Shown piece by piece: positions 44,282 through 54,501 of a stretch of DNA of 64,000 nt. The position numbers were made by a program, and so were the translations under genes. Below the pieces are notes generated by a model. It was given only the letters and a program-made list of their open reading frames with translations, had not been told where the DNA came from and ran no database searches. Position 1 is the stretch's first letter. The number at the start of each line of letters is the position of its first letter. Source of the DNA: Pseudomonas cremoricolorata (lineage in GTDB: Bacteria; Pseudomonadota; Gammaproteobacteria; Pseudomonadales; Pseudomonadaceae); contig NZ_CP009455.1 of NCBI RefSeq assembly GCF_000759535.1, positions 620,001 through 684,000 on the forward strand, read 5' to 3'.

Positions 44282-47200
44282 GCGTCAGCCTCTTGAGTCA
44301 GCGGCGCGGCGCTGGGCGCCTGTGCCAGGGTTTGGCGCTCGACCATCTCGCCCATCGCCACGACGATCTTGCGTGGCCCCTCGAAGGGGTCGCGGGCGTG
44401 GGCGGCGAGCATGTTGTCGAGCAGGATCACATCGCCCTTGCGCCAGTCGAAACGCACCGCGCAGGCTTCGTACAGTTCACCGATGAGGGTCATGGTGGCG
44501 TCGTCGATCGGCGTGCCGTCACCGTAGTAGACGTGGCGCGGCATGCGCTCGGCGCCGAACAGCGCCAGCAGGTCGTCGCGCACATCGGCGTCCAGGCAAT
44601 GGATGTGGTGCAGTTGCACCTGGTTGAAGAAGGTCTTCTCGCCGGTCACCGGATGGCGAATGATCGCCGGGCACGGTGTGCGGATCTGCAGTTCGTCGTG
44701 GTCGAACCAGGTCCACTGGATGCCGGCGGCGCGGCAGCGGGCCTCGACTTCGGCGCGCTCGTCGGTCTTGAAGAAGTGCTGCCACGACACGTCGAGGTTG
44801 CTGGCGAAGGTGCGCACATACAGCAGGCCCTTGCGCTCGAAGGTGTCACGCACCGCTTCCGGCAGGCGCTGGTACATCAGTCGGCAGTCCACCACCGGTG
44901 TAGCGCCACCGACCGGCGAGGGCTGCTCGCAGAAGAACAGCTGCTTGCGTGGCCAGGTGTCCTGGTGCGAGCTCTCGTTGTGGAACAGGATCATCTTGTT
45001 CTCGGGGTACGGCGTCGAGCGGTAGGTGTTCTTGCCGCCCTCCTTCTTCGGCAGGTCGCCGTAGTTGCCGTACAGCCCCGGTTGCACCGCCTCGGCGAAG
45101 GCCTCGAAGGCATGGATGTCGTGCATGGCGAAGCCGCGGAACAGCAAGCCGGCGTGGCGCGAGAGCTTTTCTTCCATCCAGGCGCGGTTGTCCTGCACCC
45201 AGGCCACCAGGTCCAGGCCCGGGTCGTTGGGTTCGATCAGCAAGGGGAACACCTGCGGCGCCGCCAGCAACGATTCGCGCACGGCCACGGCGCTGCGCGG
45301 CTCGGCCAGCCGGGGCTTTTTCAGAAACGTGCCGAGCTTGTCCATCTTCGACCGCGCAGGCGCCGCGGCAGGGGTCGCCGCGGCAGGGGTCGAAAGGGCG
45401 ACGGCGGCGGCGGTATCGGTGCTCATCTTGAGATCTCCTAGTCTGATGTCCGGCTCACGCAGCATCTGCTGCAACAGACCGATCCAGTCCGTGGCCAGGG
45501 CGCGTACGCGCTCGGCGCTGAACAGCTCGCTGGCGTACTGCCAGGTGCCGCGCAGGCCGTCACCGTCCTGGTCGAGGAACAGGGCCATGTCGAATTTCGA
45601 ATAACGGCTCAGCGCCGGCAGCACCTCGACCTTCAGCGCATCGAGGCTGCTGTCGCGTACCGGCAGGTTGTTCATCACGAACAGCACCTGCACCAGCGGG
45701 TTGACCCCACGCTGGCGCGCCACACCGGCGGCCTCGACGATCATGTCGAAGGGCAGGTCCTGGTGTTCGAAGGCGGCCAGCGCGATGGCGGCAGTGGCGC
45801 TCAGGTAGTCGCGCAGCGGCTGCTCGGCGGCGTAGCGCGAGCGCAGCGGCAGGATGTTGACGAAGAAGCCGATCAAGCGCTCCAGCTCGGCGCGCGGGCG
45901 TCCGGCGACGTCGGCACCGACCAGCACGTCATCGCTGGCGCTGGCGCGGTGCAGCAGCAGTTGGAAGGCCGCCAGCAGCACGCTGTAGAGGGTGGTGCCG
46001 GCCTGCCCGGCGAGCGCCTGCAGGCCAGTCACCAGGGCGGCATCGAGGTGTACGGGCAAATCCGCCCCGGCGCCGCTTGCCCGCGCACTGCGTGGCTGAT
46101 CGCTGGGCAGTCTGAGTAACCCCGAGTTGCCGGCCAGCGCCTGGCGCCAGTAATCGCCCTGTGCCGCCAGCACGCCCTGCTGCTGCATCGCCAGCTGCCA
46201 ACGGGCGTAGTCGCTGTACTGCACCGGCAACGGTTCGAGACGCGCCGGCTGGCCGTCGCGCAGCAGGCCATAGAGCTCGACCAGTTCATTGACCAGCAGC
46301 GACATCGACCAGCCATCGGAGATGATGTGGTGCATGGCGTACAGCACCACGTGTTCGCGCGCCCCCAGGCGCAGCACCCGGCCACGCAACAGCGGCGCCA
46401 GCAGCAGGCTGATCGGCGTGCTGGCGTTGTCCAGCACCGCTTCAGCCACCGCCGATTCCTGCTCGGCGCGGCTCAGGCCGGTGAGGTCGTGCAGCGGCAA
46501 CTCGACGCTGACCACGGCGTGCACCACCGCCTGCGGATCGCCTTCGTCGTCGGCGATGTAGGCTGTGCGCAGTACGTCGTGGCGACGCATCACCTCGGCC
46601 AGTGCTTCGCGCAACAACGGCACCTGCAATTCACCGTGCAGACGCAGCGCCAATGGCATGCCGTAGGCGCCGCTGGCGCCGGACAGTTGCTCGACCACCC
46701 ACAGCCGCCGCTGCGCCAGCGACAGCAGCGCACCGGCCTCGGCACCTGCGGCGCTCAGTTGCGGCAGCGGCGCCTGTACCTCAGCGCTGCGTGCCTGCAA
46801 CTGCGCAGCGAAGTCTTCCAGGCGCGGGTGCTGGAACAGGTCGCGCAGGCTCACCGGCTGCGACAACTGCGTCTGCAGCCGGGCGATCACCTGGGTCGCC
46901 AGCAGCGAGTGGCCGCCCAGTTCGAAGAACTGATCGTCCAGGCCCACCTCAGGCACCTCAAGCACCTCCTGCCAGACCTCGGCCAGCTGGCATTGCAAGG
47001 GGCTGTGCGGCGCGCGCCGCGTGGCCGACTGCACCTCGGGCTGGGGAGCCGGCAGGGCCTTGCGCTCGAGCTTGCCGTTGGGTGTCAGCGGCAGCGCCGG
47101 CAGCCAGACGATGAAGGCCGGCACCATGTAACCCGGCAACTGCTCGGCCAGACGCGCCTTGAGCGTCGCGCCAAGGTCCGCCTGCTGCGCCGCCTCGGCA

Positions 47201-50200
47201 TCCACACCCTGGGCTGCCAGGTAGGCCACCAGTTGCACACCGCCTTGCAGTTCGCAGGCCAGCACGGCGGCCTCGCGCACTTCAGGCAAGGCCAGCAGGC
47301 GCGCCTCGATTTCGCCCAGCTCGACGCGGAAGCCGCGAATCTTGACCTGATGATCGACCCGGCCGAGGTACTCCAGCACGCCGTCGGCGCGGTAACGGGT
47401 CAGGTCGCTGGTGCGGTACAGGCGCTCGCCAGGTGTGCCGAACGGGTTGGGCACGAAACGCTCGGCAGTCAACCCCGGCCGGCCCAGATAGCCCCGGGTC
47501 AGGCCCGCGCCCGACAGGTACAACTCGGCGCCGACACCCAGTGGCGCCGGTTGCAGGTCGTCGCCCAGCAGGTAGCTGCCGGTGCCCGGCAATGGCCGGC
47601 CGATGCTCGCCGTGCCGCCGGCTTTACGCACGCTCCAGGTGGAATAAGTGGTGTCTTCCGAAGGGCCGTAGAGGTCGTTGACCTGTTCTACCCCCGGCAG
47701 TTGATAGAGGTCATCGACCAGCGCCTGCTTCAGCGTCTCGCCGGCCAGGTTGATGATGCGCACACTGGCTGGCACCTGGCCTGCGCGCAGCAGCGCGGCC
47801 AGGGCCGACGGCACGCTGTTGATCAAGCGCACACGGTCGCGGGCAGGCAGCTCTGGCAGCGCCAGGGCGTTACGCGCCAGCACCAAAAAGCCGCCGCTGG
47901 CCAGGGTGATGAAGATTTCCCAGACGGACAGATCGAAGCACACCGAGGTCGCGGCCAGCACGCCTTGCAGGTCATCGCGACTGAACGTGCGCTGCGACCA
48001 GTCGAGCAGCGCCTGGACGTTGCGGTGGGTGATGGCCACGCCCTTGGGCAGGCCGGTGGAGCCGGAGGTGTAGATGACATAGGCCAGGTTGTCCGGGCTG
48101 ACCGTGGTGTGCGGGGCGCTGGCCGGATACTCGGCCAGCCAGTGCTGACCCGGCTGGATGTCGAGCACCTGCAGCGAGGCTTCCAGCGTCAGTCCGGCGC
48201 GCACCGTCGCCTGGCTGATCAGCACCTGGGCGCGGCTGTCGGCAAGCATGTAGGCCAGGCGCTCTGCCGGGTAATCGGGGTCGAGCGGCACATAGGCGCC
48301 GCCAGCCTTGAGCACGCCAAGCAAGGCCACCAGCAGGTCGCTCGAACGTGGCAAGGCCACTGCCACACGCACTTCCGGGCCAACGCCCATGCCGACCAGG
48401 CGCTGCGCCAGGCGGTTGGCGCGTTGCTCCAGGGCTGCGTAGCTCAGTTGGTGGTCGCCGTCGATCACTGCCAGGTGCTCAGGCTGTTCGCTGGCGCGCT
48501 CGGCGATATGGCTGTGGATGCAGCGCGCCGCCACCGAAGGCCTGGCCTCGGCGTTCCATTCAAGCAGCATGCGCTGGCGTTCGTTGGCGCTGAGCAGGCT
48601 CAGTTCGCCCAAAGCTTGCGGCTGCTGCACTAAGCCTCCGAGCAGTTGCAGCAGATGCATGGCAATCGCCTCGACCTGCGCGGCGCTGAACTGCTCGGCG
48701 TGGTACTGGAAGTGCAGGCTGATGCCCGCCTCTACGCCCACCAGCAGGGTCAGCGGCAGGCTGGTCTGCTCTTGCGTACTCACCGCGCCGAAGCGCAGGC
48801 CGGCGCCGGCGCCTTGTTGCAGGGCCTCGGCCACCGGGTAGTTCTCGAACACCAGCAAGGTATCGAACAGCCCTTCACCGCCCTGCCCGGCCCAGCGCTG
48901 GATGTCGAACAACGGCGTGTGCTCGTGCTCGCGCAGCCCCAGGTTGTAGGCCTGCACGTCGGCCAGGAACGCTGCCGGGTGCTGCTCGCCCTTGGGGCTG
49001 ACGATCACCGGCAAGGTGTTGATGAACAGCCCCACTTGGGTCTCGATACCCGGCAGCGGCGCCGAGCGTCCGGCCACGGTGGCGCCGAAGGCCACCGTGG
49101 ATTGCCCGGTGTAGCGCTGCAAGAGCAAGGCCCACGCCGCCTGCATAACGGTGTTGAGGGTGACGCTGTGCTGCCGGGCGAAGGCGTTGAGCCGTTCGCA
49201 GGCGGCAGCGTCCAGTTCCCGCAGATGCTGCCCATGGGCATGCTCGGCAGCGCCTGGGGACGGCAAAGCGGCCGCCAGCCGGGTCGGCGCATCCAGCGTT
49301 TGCAGGTGTTCGCGCCAGAACTGCTCGGTGGCCTGGGCATCACGCCCGGCCAGCCAGACGATGTAGTCGCGGTAGCGCCCAAGCGGCGCTGGCACTGCGA
49401 CGCCGTGGTAGCGCTGCAACACTTCGCTGAGCAACTGTGCGTTGCTCCAGCCGTCGAGCAGCAGGTGATGGCAGGTGAACAGCAGCTGGTAGCGCTCATC
49501 GCCCAGGCGCAGCAGGCGCAGGTCGAGCAGCGGCGCGCGGCGCAGGTCGAAGCCTTGCAGGCGCAAGCGCTCGCTCAACGCCGCCAGCGCATCAGCCTGG
49601 TCTGGGCGATTGCGCCAATCATCCACGGCGAACGGCAGCGCGCAGTGGCGCTGCACCACTTGCAGCGGCCGTTCGCCTTCGATGAAGGCGCTGCGCAGGC
49701 TGTCGTGGGTATCAAGCGCCGCCTGCCAGGCGCCGCGCAGACGCTCGAGGTCAAGGCCATCGACCGCCACCGACAGTTGGTTGATGTAGGCGCCGTCGCC
49801 CGGCTGGTACAGGCTGTGGAACAGCATGCCCTGCTGCATCGGTGACAGCGGGTAAAGGTCTTGCACCTGGCGTGGATCGAGCTGCAAGCGGTCGAGGGCG
49901 GCCTGGTCGAGGCCGGCCAGCGGCACGTCCGAGGGGGTCAGGCTGCCGCTGCCGGCAGCGCAGCAATGTTCGATGAGTTCGCCCAGCGCCTGCTCGTAGG
50001 CGCTCGCTAGACGCTGCACGGTACTGTCCTCGAACATCTGCGCGCTGTACTGCCAGTCCACCAGCAGCTCACCGCCGTACACCTGGCCATTGAGGGTCAG
50101 CCAGTTGCCCAACGGCGCATCGGCGGCCTGCTCCTGGCCACGCGGCTCGCTGGCCGGAACGAACAGCGCATCGTCGCCGGCGAAGCTGCCATCGAGTTGG

Positions 50201-53200
50201 CCGAGGTAGTTGAAGGTGATGCGTGGCAACGGCTGCGCAGCCAGTGCCGCACGGGTCTTGGGGCTGCCCAGGTAACGCAGGGCGGCATAGCCGACGCCGT
50301 TGTCCGGCACGCTGCGCAGGTGCTCCTTGACCTGCCGCAGTGAGTCGCCCAGCTCGGCGGCCACGGGCAACCTGAGCGGATAGAAACTGGTGAACCAGCC
50401 AACACTGCGGGTCAGGTCGAGCTCGGCGCCCAGTGGCTCGCGGCCATGGCCTTCGAGCAGCACGGCCACTTCGTCGCAGCCGCTCCAGTCGCCGATGACC
50501 CGCGCCAGGGCGGTCAGCAGCAGGTCGTTGACCTGGCTGCGATAGGCCGCAGGCGCCTGTTGCAGCAGGCGGTGGGTCTGCTCGGCGGACAGCCGCGTCT
50601 GCACGCTGCGCGCGTCGCGGTTGCACAGGCGTGCGCCAGAACGGGCCTCAGGCAGATCGAGGTCCAGCGCCTGGGCCTGCCAGTAGGCCAATTGCTGCTC
50701 CAGGCGCGGCGACTGCGCCGCGGCCTGCAAATGCTCGGCCCAGGCCTTGAGCGAATGGGTCTTGGCCGGCAGCGCTTGCTGGTGATAGGCCGCGTGCAGG
50801 TCTTCAAGCAGCACCCGCCACGACACCCCGTCAACCGCCAGGTGGTGAATCACCAGCAGCAAGCGCTGGCTGCCATCGGCGCGGCTGGCCAGCAGCGCGC
50901 GAAGCAGAGGTCCGTGGGCCAGATCGAGGCTGCGCTGGGCGCGCTCGGCAGCGTCGTTGAGGGCTGAATCATCGGCCACCGCCTCCTGCCACAGCAGCGC
51001 CGCAGGCTCGGCCTCCAGCGCGGCGAAGTGGCCGCGCCCGGCGTTGAAACGCAGGCGCAAGGCATCGTGCTGGCGCAGCAGCGCCTGCAACGCGCGCTCC
51101 AGTGCCGTGGCCTCGATTGGCTGACGCGGGGTCAGCAGCAGCGACTGGTTCCACTGCTGCGGGCTGGCCTGGATCGTCTCGAAGAACCAGTGCTGGAACG
51201 GCAGCAACGGCGTGTCGCCGCTGAGCGGGCGCTGGTCGATCTGCACGCTGGGCGCAGCGCTCACCGCAACCGCCGCCAGGGCCTGTACGGTCTGGTGCTG
51301 GAACAGGTCCTTGGGGCTGAAGTTCAGGCCGGCCTGGCGCGCGCGGCTGACCACCTGAATCGACAGAATCGAATCGCCACCGAGCTCGAAGAAGTTGTCG
51401 CTGCGGCCCACCTGCGGGCGTTTGAGTACGGTTTGCCAGATTGCCGCCAGGCACTCCTCTCGCTCACCACGCGGCGCCTCGTAGTGCGCCTGCACGGCGC
51501 TGGCCTGAGGACGCGGCAGGGCCTTGCGCTCGAGTTTTCCGTTGGGGCTGAGCGGCATGCGCTCGATGAACAGCAACTGGCTGGGCACCATGTAGTCCGG
51601 CAGCGCCTGACGCAGCGGTTCACGCAGCGCCTCGCGCAATGCCGGCTGGGCCTCTGGTTGCCACTGGCGGGGCACCACGTAGCCGACCAGCACGCCATCG
51701 AGCGCCAGCACCACCGCTTCACGCACGGCGTGCTGCTCCATCAGCCGCGCCTCGATTTCCCCTAGCTCGATGCGCAGGCCGCGAATTTTCACCTGGTGGT
51801 CGATGCGCCCGCGGTACTCGATCACGCCATCGGCGCGCTGGCTGGCCAGATCGCCGGTGCGGTATAGGCGCTGGCCGGCACCGAACGGGCTGGTGACGAA
51901 ACGCTCGGCAGTCAGTGCCGGGCGCCGGTGATACCCGCGCGCCAGGCCTTCGCCGCCCAGGTACAGCTCACCGACCACACCGGCTGGCACGGCCTGCAAC
52001 TGAGCGTCGAGCACATAGGTTTGCAGGTTGGCGATGGGCTGGCCGATGGGCACGGCGTCGCGGCCTTCGTCGCGGCAAGTCCAGTGGGTGACGTCGATGG
52101 CCGCTTCGGTCGGGCCGTAGAGGTTGTACAGCGCGGTCCAGGGCAGGCGCGCCAGCACCTGTTCCTGGGCATCCACCGGCAGCGCCTCGCCGCTACAGAC
52201 GATGCGCCGCAGGCTGGTGCAACGGCCAACCTGCTCGTCGAGCAGAAACATCTGCAGCATCGACGGCACGAAGTGCAAGGTGCTCACCTGGTACGCCTCG
52301 ATCAGCTCGATCAAGCGCCGTGGGTCACGGTGATCGCCCGGCCCGGCCACGGCCAGGCAGGCGCCGCTGAGCAGTGGCCAGAAGAATTCCCATACCGAGA
52401 CATCGAAGCTGAACGGGGTTTTCTGCAACACCACCTCGCCGGCTTGCAGGCGGTAGGCCTCCTGCATCCAGCACAGGCGGTTGGTCAGCGCGCGGTGGCG
52501 GTTGCCGGCGCCCTTGGGCTTGCCGGTGGAGCCTGAGGTGTAGATGACGTAGGCCAGTTGCTCGGGGTCGACCGCGACGTTCAGCGCGGCGCCTGAAAGC
52601 TCATCCAGTTCCAGAGTATCGAGTGCCAGGCAGGTGACGCCGGCCGGACACGGCAGGCGCAGGTGCGACTGACTCACCAGCAGCGCGATGCCGCTGTCGT
52701 CGATCATGTAGGCCAGGCGTTCTTCGGGGTATTCCGGGTCGAGCGGCACGTAGGCGCCGCCGGCCTTGAGGATTGCCAGCAGGCCGACCACCATCTCCAC
52801 ACTGCGCTCGGCAGCGATGCCCACCACCACTTCGGCACCGACGCCAAGGCTGACCAGGTGCCGGGCCAGGCGATTGGCGCGCTGGTCGAGTTCGGCGTAG
52901 CTCAGGGTCTGCCCGGCAAAGCGCAGCGCCGGCGCCTCGGGGCTGGCCTGCACCTGACGCTCGATGAGCTGCTGCACCGGGGTGTCCAGCGGGTAGCGGT
53001 CGCTGGCGGTGGCATTCCACTGCTCGACGATCAGCGCGCGCTGCGCGGCATCGAGTAACGGCAGTTCAGCGACGCGAGCAGCGGGGGCGGCGACGATGCC
53101 CTGCAACAGGTTCAGCCAGTGCCGGGCCATGGCCTCGATGCGCGCGTGCTCAAACAGGTCGCTGGCGTAGATCAGCGCAGCGTGTAGCGTGCTGCCGTCG

Positions 53201-54501
53201 TCCTGGGTTTCCAGGGTCAGGTCGAGCTGTGCGGTGGCGGCGTCCCACTGCAACGGCTCGACGCGCAGCCCCGGCAGCTGCAACGCCGCCGCCTGCTGCA
53301 CGCCGTCCTGGTGGTTGTGCATGGCTTGGAACAGCGGATTGTGGCTGAGGCTGCGGGTCACGCCCAGGGCCTCGACCAAGTGTTCGAAGGGCAGATCCTG
53401 ATGCGCCTGGGCCTCACGCACCTGCTGGCTGACCCGCTGCAACAGGGTGCTGAACGGCTCGTCGTCCTGCACCTGGGCGGCCAGCACCTGGGTGTTGACG
53501 AACAGGCCGATCAAACGCTCGGTTTCCAGCCGCGTGCGGTTGGCCACCGGCACACCGACGCGCACCAGGGCTTGGCCGCTGTAACGGTGCAACAAGGTGT
53601 GGAACGAGGCCAGCAGCAGCACGAACAGGCTGACACCCTCGGCCCGCGCGCGCTGGCGCAAGTCGCTCACCAAGGGCGCCGGCAGGCTGATCGGCACCCG
53701 CGCGCCAGCAGGACTGATGGCTGCCGGACGCGGGTGGTCGCTGGGCAGTTCCAGCACCTGTTCAGGGTCACCGAGCTGGGCCTTCCAGTAGGCCAGCTGA
53801 CGCTCGCCCTCGCCCGCCGCCATCCATTGCCGCTGCCAGGCGGCGAAGTCGCTGTACTGCACCGGCAGCGCCGGCAAGGTGTGGGCCGCGCCCTGATAAG
53901 CCGCCAGCAGTTCCTCGACCATTACGCCCATCGACCAGCCGTCGGTGACGATATGCTGCAGCACCAGCACCAGCAGGTGCTGGTCGGTGCTGATCGGCGC
54001 CAGGCCCACGCGCAGCAGCGGGCCGTTGGCCAAGTCGAATGGGCGTGCGGTGAACTCGGCAACGCAGTCGCGCAGGCACTGCTCCAGCGGTGCGCTATCG
54101 CGCGCCAGGCTGAGCGTTTCGATGTGCGGCACTGCATGGGCGTCGACCACCTGGCTGACCTCACCGTGCGCCTCGACAAAGCGCGTGCGCAGGCTGGCAT
54201 GGCGCGTCAGCAGCGCGGCGAAGCTGGCGTGCAGGCGCTCGACATCCAGCGCGCCGTGCAGCACCAGCGCGGTGGGAATGTGATACGCGCTGCTGCTCGG
54301 CGCCAGTTGCCAGAGGAACCACTGCCGCTGCTGGGCGAAGGACAGCGGCAACGCCTCACCGGGCGCGGCCGGGACGATGGGCAGGCGGGCGACTTCGATG
54401 CCCATGTCGTGCAGCTTGGCGAACAGCTGGCGGCGCTTGTCGGCGCCCAGCCCGCGGATGCGTTCAACCAGGTGCTGGTTGCGCGCGGCGTGTTCAGACA
54501 T
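44278..54501 (-). CDS. NRPS E: C-A(Ser)-T-E-C-A(Ala)-T-C-TauD hydroxylase
   Basis: 3407 residues from the ATG at 54501, preferred over an upstream in-frame start because GGAG lies seven bases before it. Order: acceptor helix, C (QHIVTDG, first His replaced by Gln), A1 (near 699; D-V-W-H-V-S-L-I-D, serine), T (Ser 1044), E (HHLAVDG near 1218), C (HHLLLDG near 1678), A2 (near 2190; D-L-W-N-N-A-L-T-Y, close to the alanine code), T (Ser 2532), C (HHIISDG near 2724), an Ala/Pro-rich linker (about 3030-3080) and a TauD/SyrP-like Fe(II)/2-oxoglutarate oxygenase with HNE near 3173 and distal His near 3367. Predicted additions: D-Ser, L-Ala, then beta-hydroxylation of the Asp loaded on NRPS F. Overlaps D by eight bases and F by four. 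Confidence 0.93.
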   Translation of the reverse strand: MSEHAARNQHLVERIRGLGADKRRQLFAKLHDMGIEVARLPIVPAAPGEALPLSFAQQRQWFLWQLAPSSSAYHIPTALVLHGALDVERLHASFAALLTRHASLRTRFVEAHGEVSQVVDAHAVPHIETLSLARDSAPLEQCLRDCVAEFTARPFDLANGPLLRVGLAPISTDQHLLVLVLQHIVTDGWSMGVMVEELLAAYQGAAHTLPALPVQYSDFAAWQRQWMAAGEGERQLAYWKAQLGDPEQVLELPSDHPRPAAISPAGARVPISLPAPLVSDLRQRARAEGVSLFVLLLASFHTLLHRYSGQALVRVGVPVANRTRLETERLIGLFVNTQVLAAQVQDDEPFSTLLQRVSQQVREAQAHQDLPFEHLVEALGVTRSLSHNPLFQAMHNHQDGVQQAAALQLPGLRVEPLQWDAATAQLDLTLETQDDGSTLHAALIYASDLFEHARIEAMARHWLNLLQGIVAAPAARVAELPLLDAAQRALIVEQWNATASDRYPLDTPVQQLIERQVQASPEAPALRFAGQTLSYAELDQRANRLARHLVSLGVGAEVVVGIAAERSVEMVVGLLAILKAGGAYVPLDPEYPEERLAYMIDDSGIALLVSQSHLRLPCPAGVTCLALDTLELDELSGAALNVAVDPEQLAYVIYTSGSTGKPKGAGNRHRALTNRLCWMQEAYRLQAGEVVLQKTPFSFDVSVWEFFWPLLSGACLAVAGPGDHRDPRRLIELIEAYQVSTLHFVPSMLQMFLLDEQVGRCTSLRRIVCSGEALPVDAQEQVLARLPWTALYNLYGPTEAAIDVTHWTCRDEGRDAVPIGQPIANLQTYVLDAQLQAVPAGVVGELYLGGEGLARGYHRRPALTAERFVTSPFGAGQRLYRTGDLASQRADGVIEYRGRIDHQVKIRGLRIELGEIEARLMEQHAVREAVVLALDGVLVGYVVPRQWQPEAQPALREALREPLRQALPDYMVPSQLLFIERMPLSPNGKLERKALPRPQASAVQAHYEAPRGEREECLAAIWQTVLKRPQVGRSDNFFELGGDSILSIQVVSRARQAGLNFSPKDLFQHQTVQALAAVAVSAAPSVQIDQRPLSGDTPLLPFQHWFFETIQASPQQWNQSLLLTPRQPIEATALERALQALLRQHDALRLRFNAGRGHFAALEAEPAALLWQEAVADDSALNDAAERAQRSLDLAHGPLLRALLASRADGSQRLLLVIHHLAVDGVSWRVLLEDLHAAYHQQALPAKTHSLKAWAEHLQAAAQSPRLEQQLAYWQAQALDLDLPEARSGARLCNRDARSVQTRLSAEQTHRLLQQAPAAYRSQVNDLLLTALARVIGDWSGCDEVAVLLEGHGREPLGAELDLTRSVGWFTSFYPLRLPVAAELGDSLRQVKEHLRSVPDNGVGYAALRYLGSPKTRAALAAQPLPRITFNYLGQLDGSFAGDDALFVPASEPRGQEQAADAPLGNWLTLNGQVYGGELLVDWQYSAQMFEDSTVQRLASAYEQALGELIEHCCAAGSGSLTPSDVPLAGLDQAALDRLQLDPRQVQDLYPLSPMQQGMLFHSLYQPGDGAYINQLSVAVDGLDLERLRGAWQAALDTHDSLRSAFIEGERPLQVVQRHCALPFAVDDWRNRPDQADALAALSERLRLQGFDLRRAPLLDLRLLRLGDERYQLLFTCHHLLLDGWSNAQLLSEVLQRYHGVAVPAPLGRYRDYIVWLAGRDAQATEQFWREHLQTLDAPTRLAAALPSPGAAEHAHGQHLRELDAAACERLNAFARQHSVTLNTVMQAAWALLLQRYTGQSTVAFGATVAGRSAPLPGIETQVGLFINTLPVIVSPKGEQHPAAFLADVQAYNLGLREHEHTPLFDIQRWAGQGGEGLFDTLLVFENYPVAEALQQGAGAGLRFGAVSTQEQTSLPLTLLVGVEAGISLHFQYHAEQFSAAQVEAIAMHLLQLLGGLVQQPQALGELSLLSANERQRMLLEWNAEARPSVAARCIHSHIAERASEQPEHLAVIDGDHQLSYAALEQRANRLAQRLVGMGVGPEVRVAVALPRSSDLLVALLGVLKAGGAYVPLDPDYPAERLAYMLADSRAQVLISQATVRAGLTLEASLQVLDIQPGQHWLAEYPASAPHTTVSPDNLAYVIYTSGSTGLPKGVAITHRNVQALLDWSQRTFSRDDLQGVLAATSVCFDLSVWEIFITLASGGFLVLARNALALPELPARDRVRLINSVPSALAALLRAGQVPASVRIINLAGETLKQALVDDLYQLPGVEQVNDLYGPSEDTTYSTWSVRKAGGTASIGRPLPGTGSYLLGDDLQPAPLGVGAELYLSGAGLTRGYLGRPGLTAERFVPNPFGTPGERLYRTSDLTRYRADGVLEYLGRVDHQVKIRGFRVELGEIEARLLALPEVREAAVLACELQGGVQLVAYLAAQGVDAEAAQQADLGATLKARLAEQLPGYMVPAFIVWLPALPLTPNGKLERKALPAPQPEVQSATRRAPHSPLQCQLAEVWQEVLEVPEVGLDDQFFELGGHSLLATQVIARLQTQLSQPVSLRDLFQHPRLEDFAAQLQARSAEVQAPLPQLSAAGAEAGALLSLAQRRLWVVEQLSGASGAYGMPLALRLHGELQVPLLREALAEVMRRHDVLRTAYIADDEGDPQAVVHAVVSVELPLHDLTGLSRAEQESAVAEAVLDNASTPISLLLAPLLRGRVLRLGAREHVVLYAMHHIISDGWSMSLLVNELVELYGLLRDGQPARLEPLPVQYSDYARWQLAMQQQGVLAAQGDYWRQALAGNSGLLRLPSDQPRSARASGAGADLPVHLDAALVTGLQALAGQAGTTLYSVLLAAFQLLLHRASASDDVLVGADVAGRPRAELERLIGFFVNILPLRSRYAAEQPLRDYLSATAAIALAAFEHQDLPFDMIVEAAGVARQRGVNPLVQVLFVMNNLPVRDSSLDALKVEVLPALSRYSKFDMALFLDQDGDGLRGTWQYASELFSAERVRALATDWIGLLQQMLREPDIRLGDLKMSTDTAAAVALSTPAAATPAAAPARSKMDKLGTFLKKPRLAEPRSAVAVRESLLAAPQVFPLLIEPNDPGLDLVAWVQDNRAWMEEKLSRHAGLLFRGFAMHDIHAFEAFAEAVQPGLYGNYGDLPKKEGGKNTYRSTPYPENKMILFHNESSHQDTWPRKQLFFCEQPSPVGGATPVVDCRLMYQRLPEAVRDTFERKGLLYVRTFASNLDVSWQHFFKTDERAEVEARCRAAGIQWTWFDHDELQIRTPCPAIIRHPVTGEKTFFNQVQLHHIHCLDADVRDDLLALFGAERMPRHVYYGDGTPIDDATMTLIGELYEACAVRFDWRKGDVILLDNMLAAHARDPFEGPRKIVVAMGEMVERQTLAQAPSAAPLTQEADA

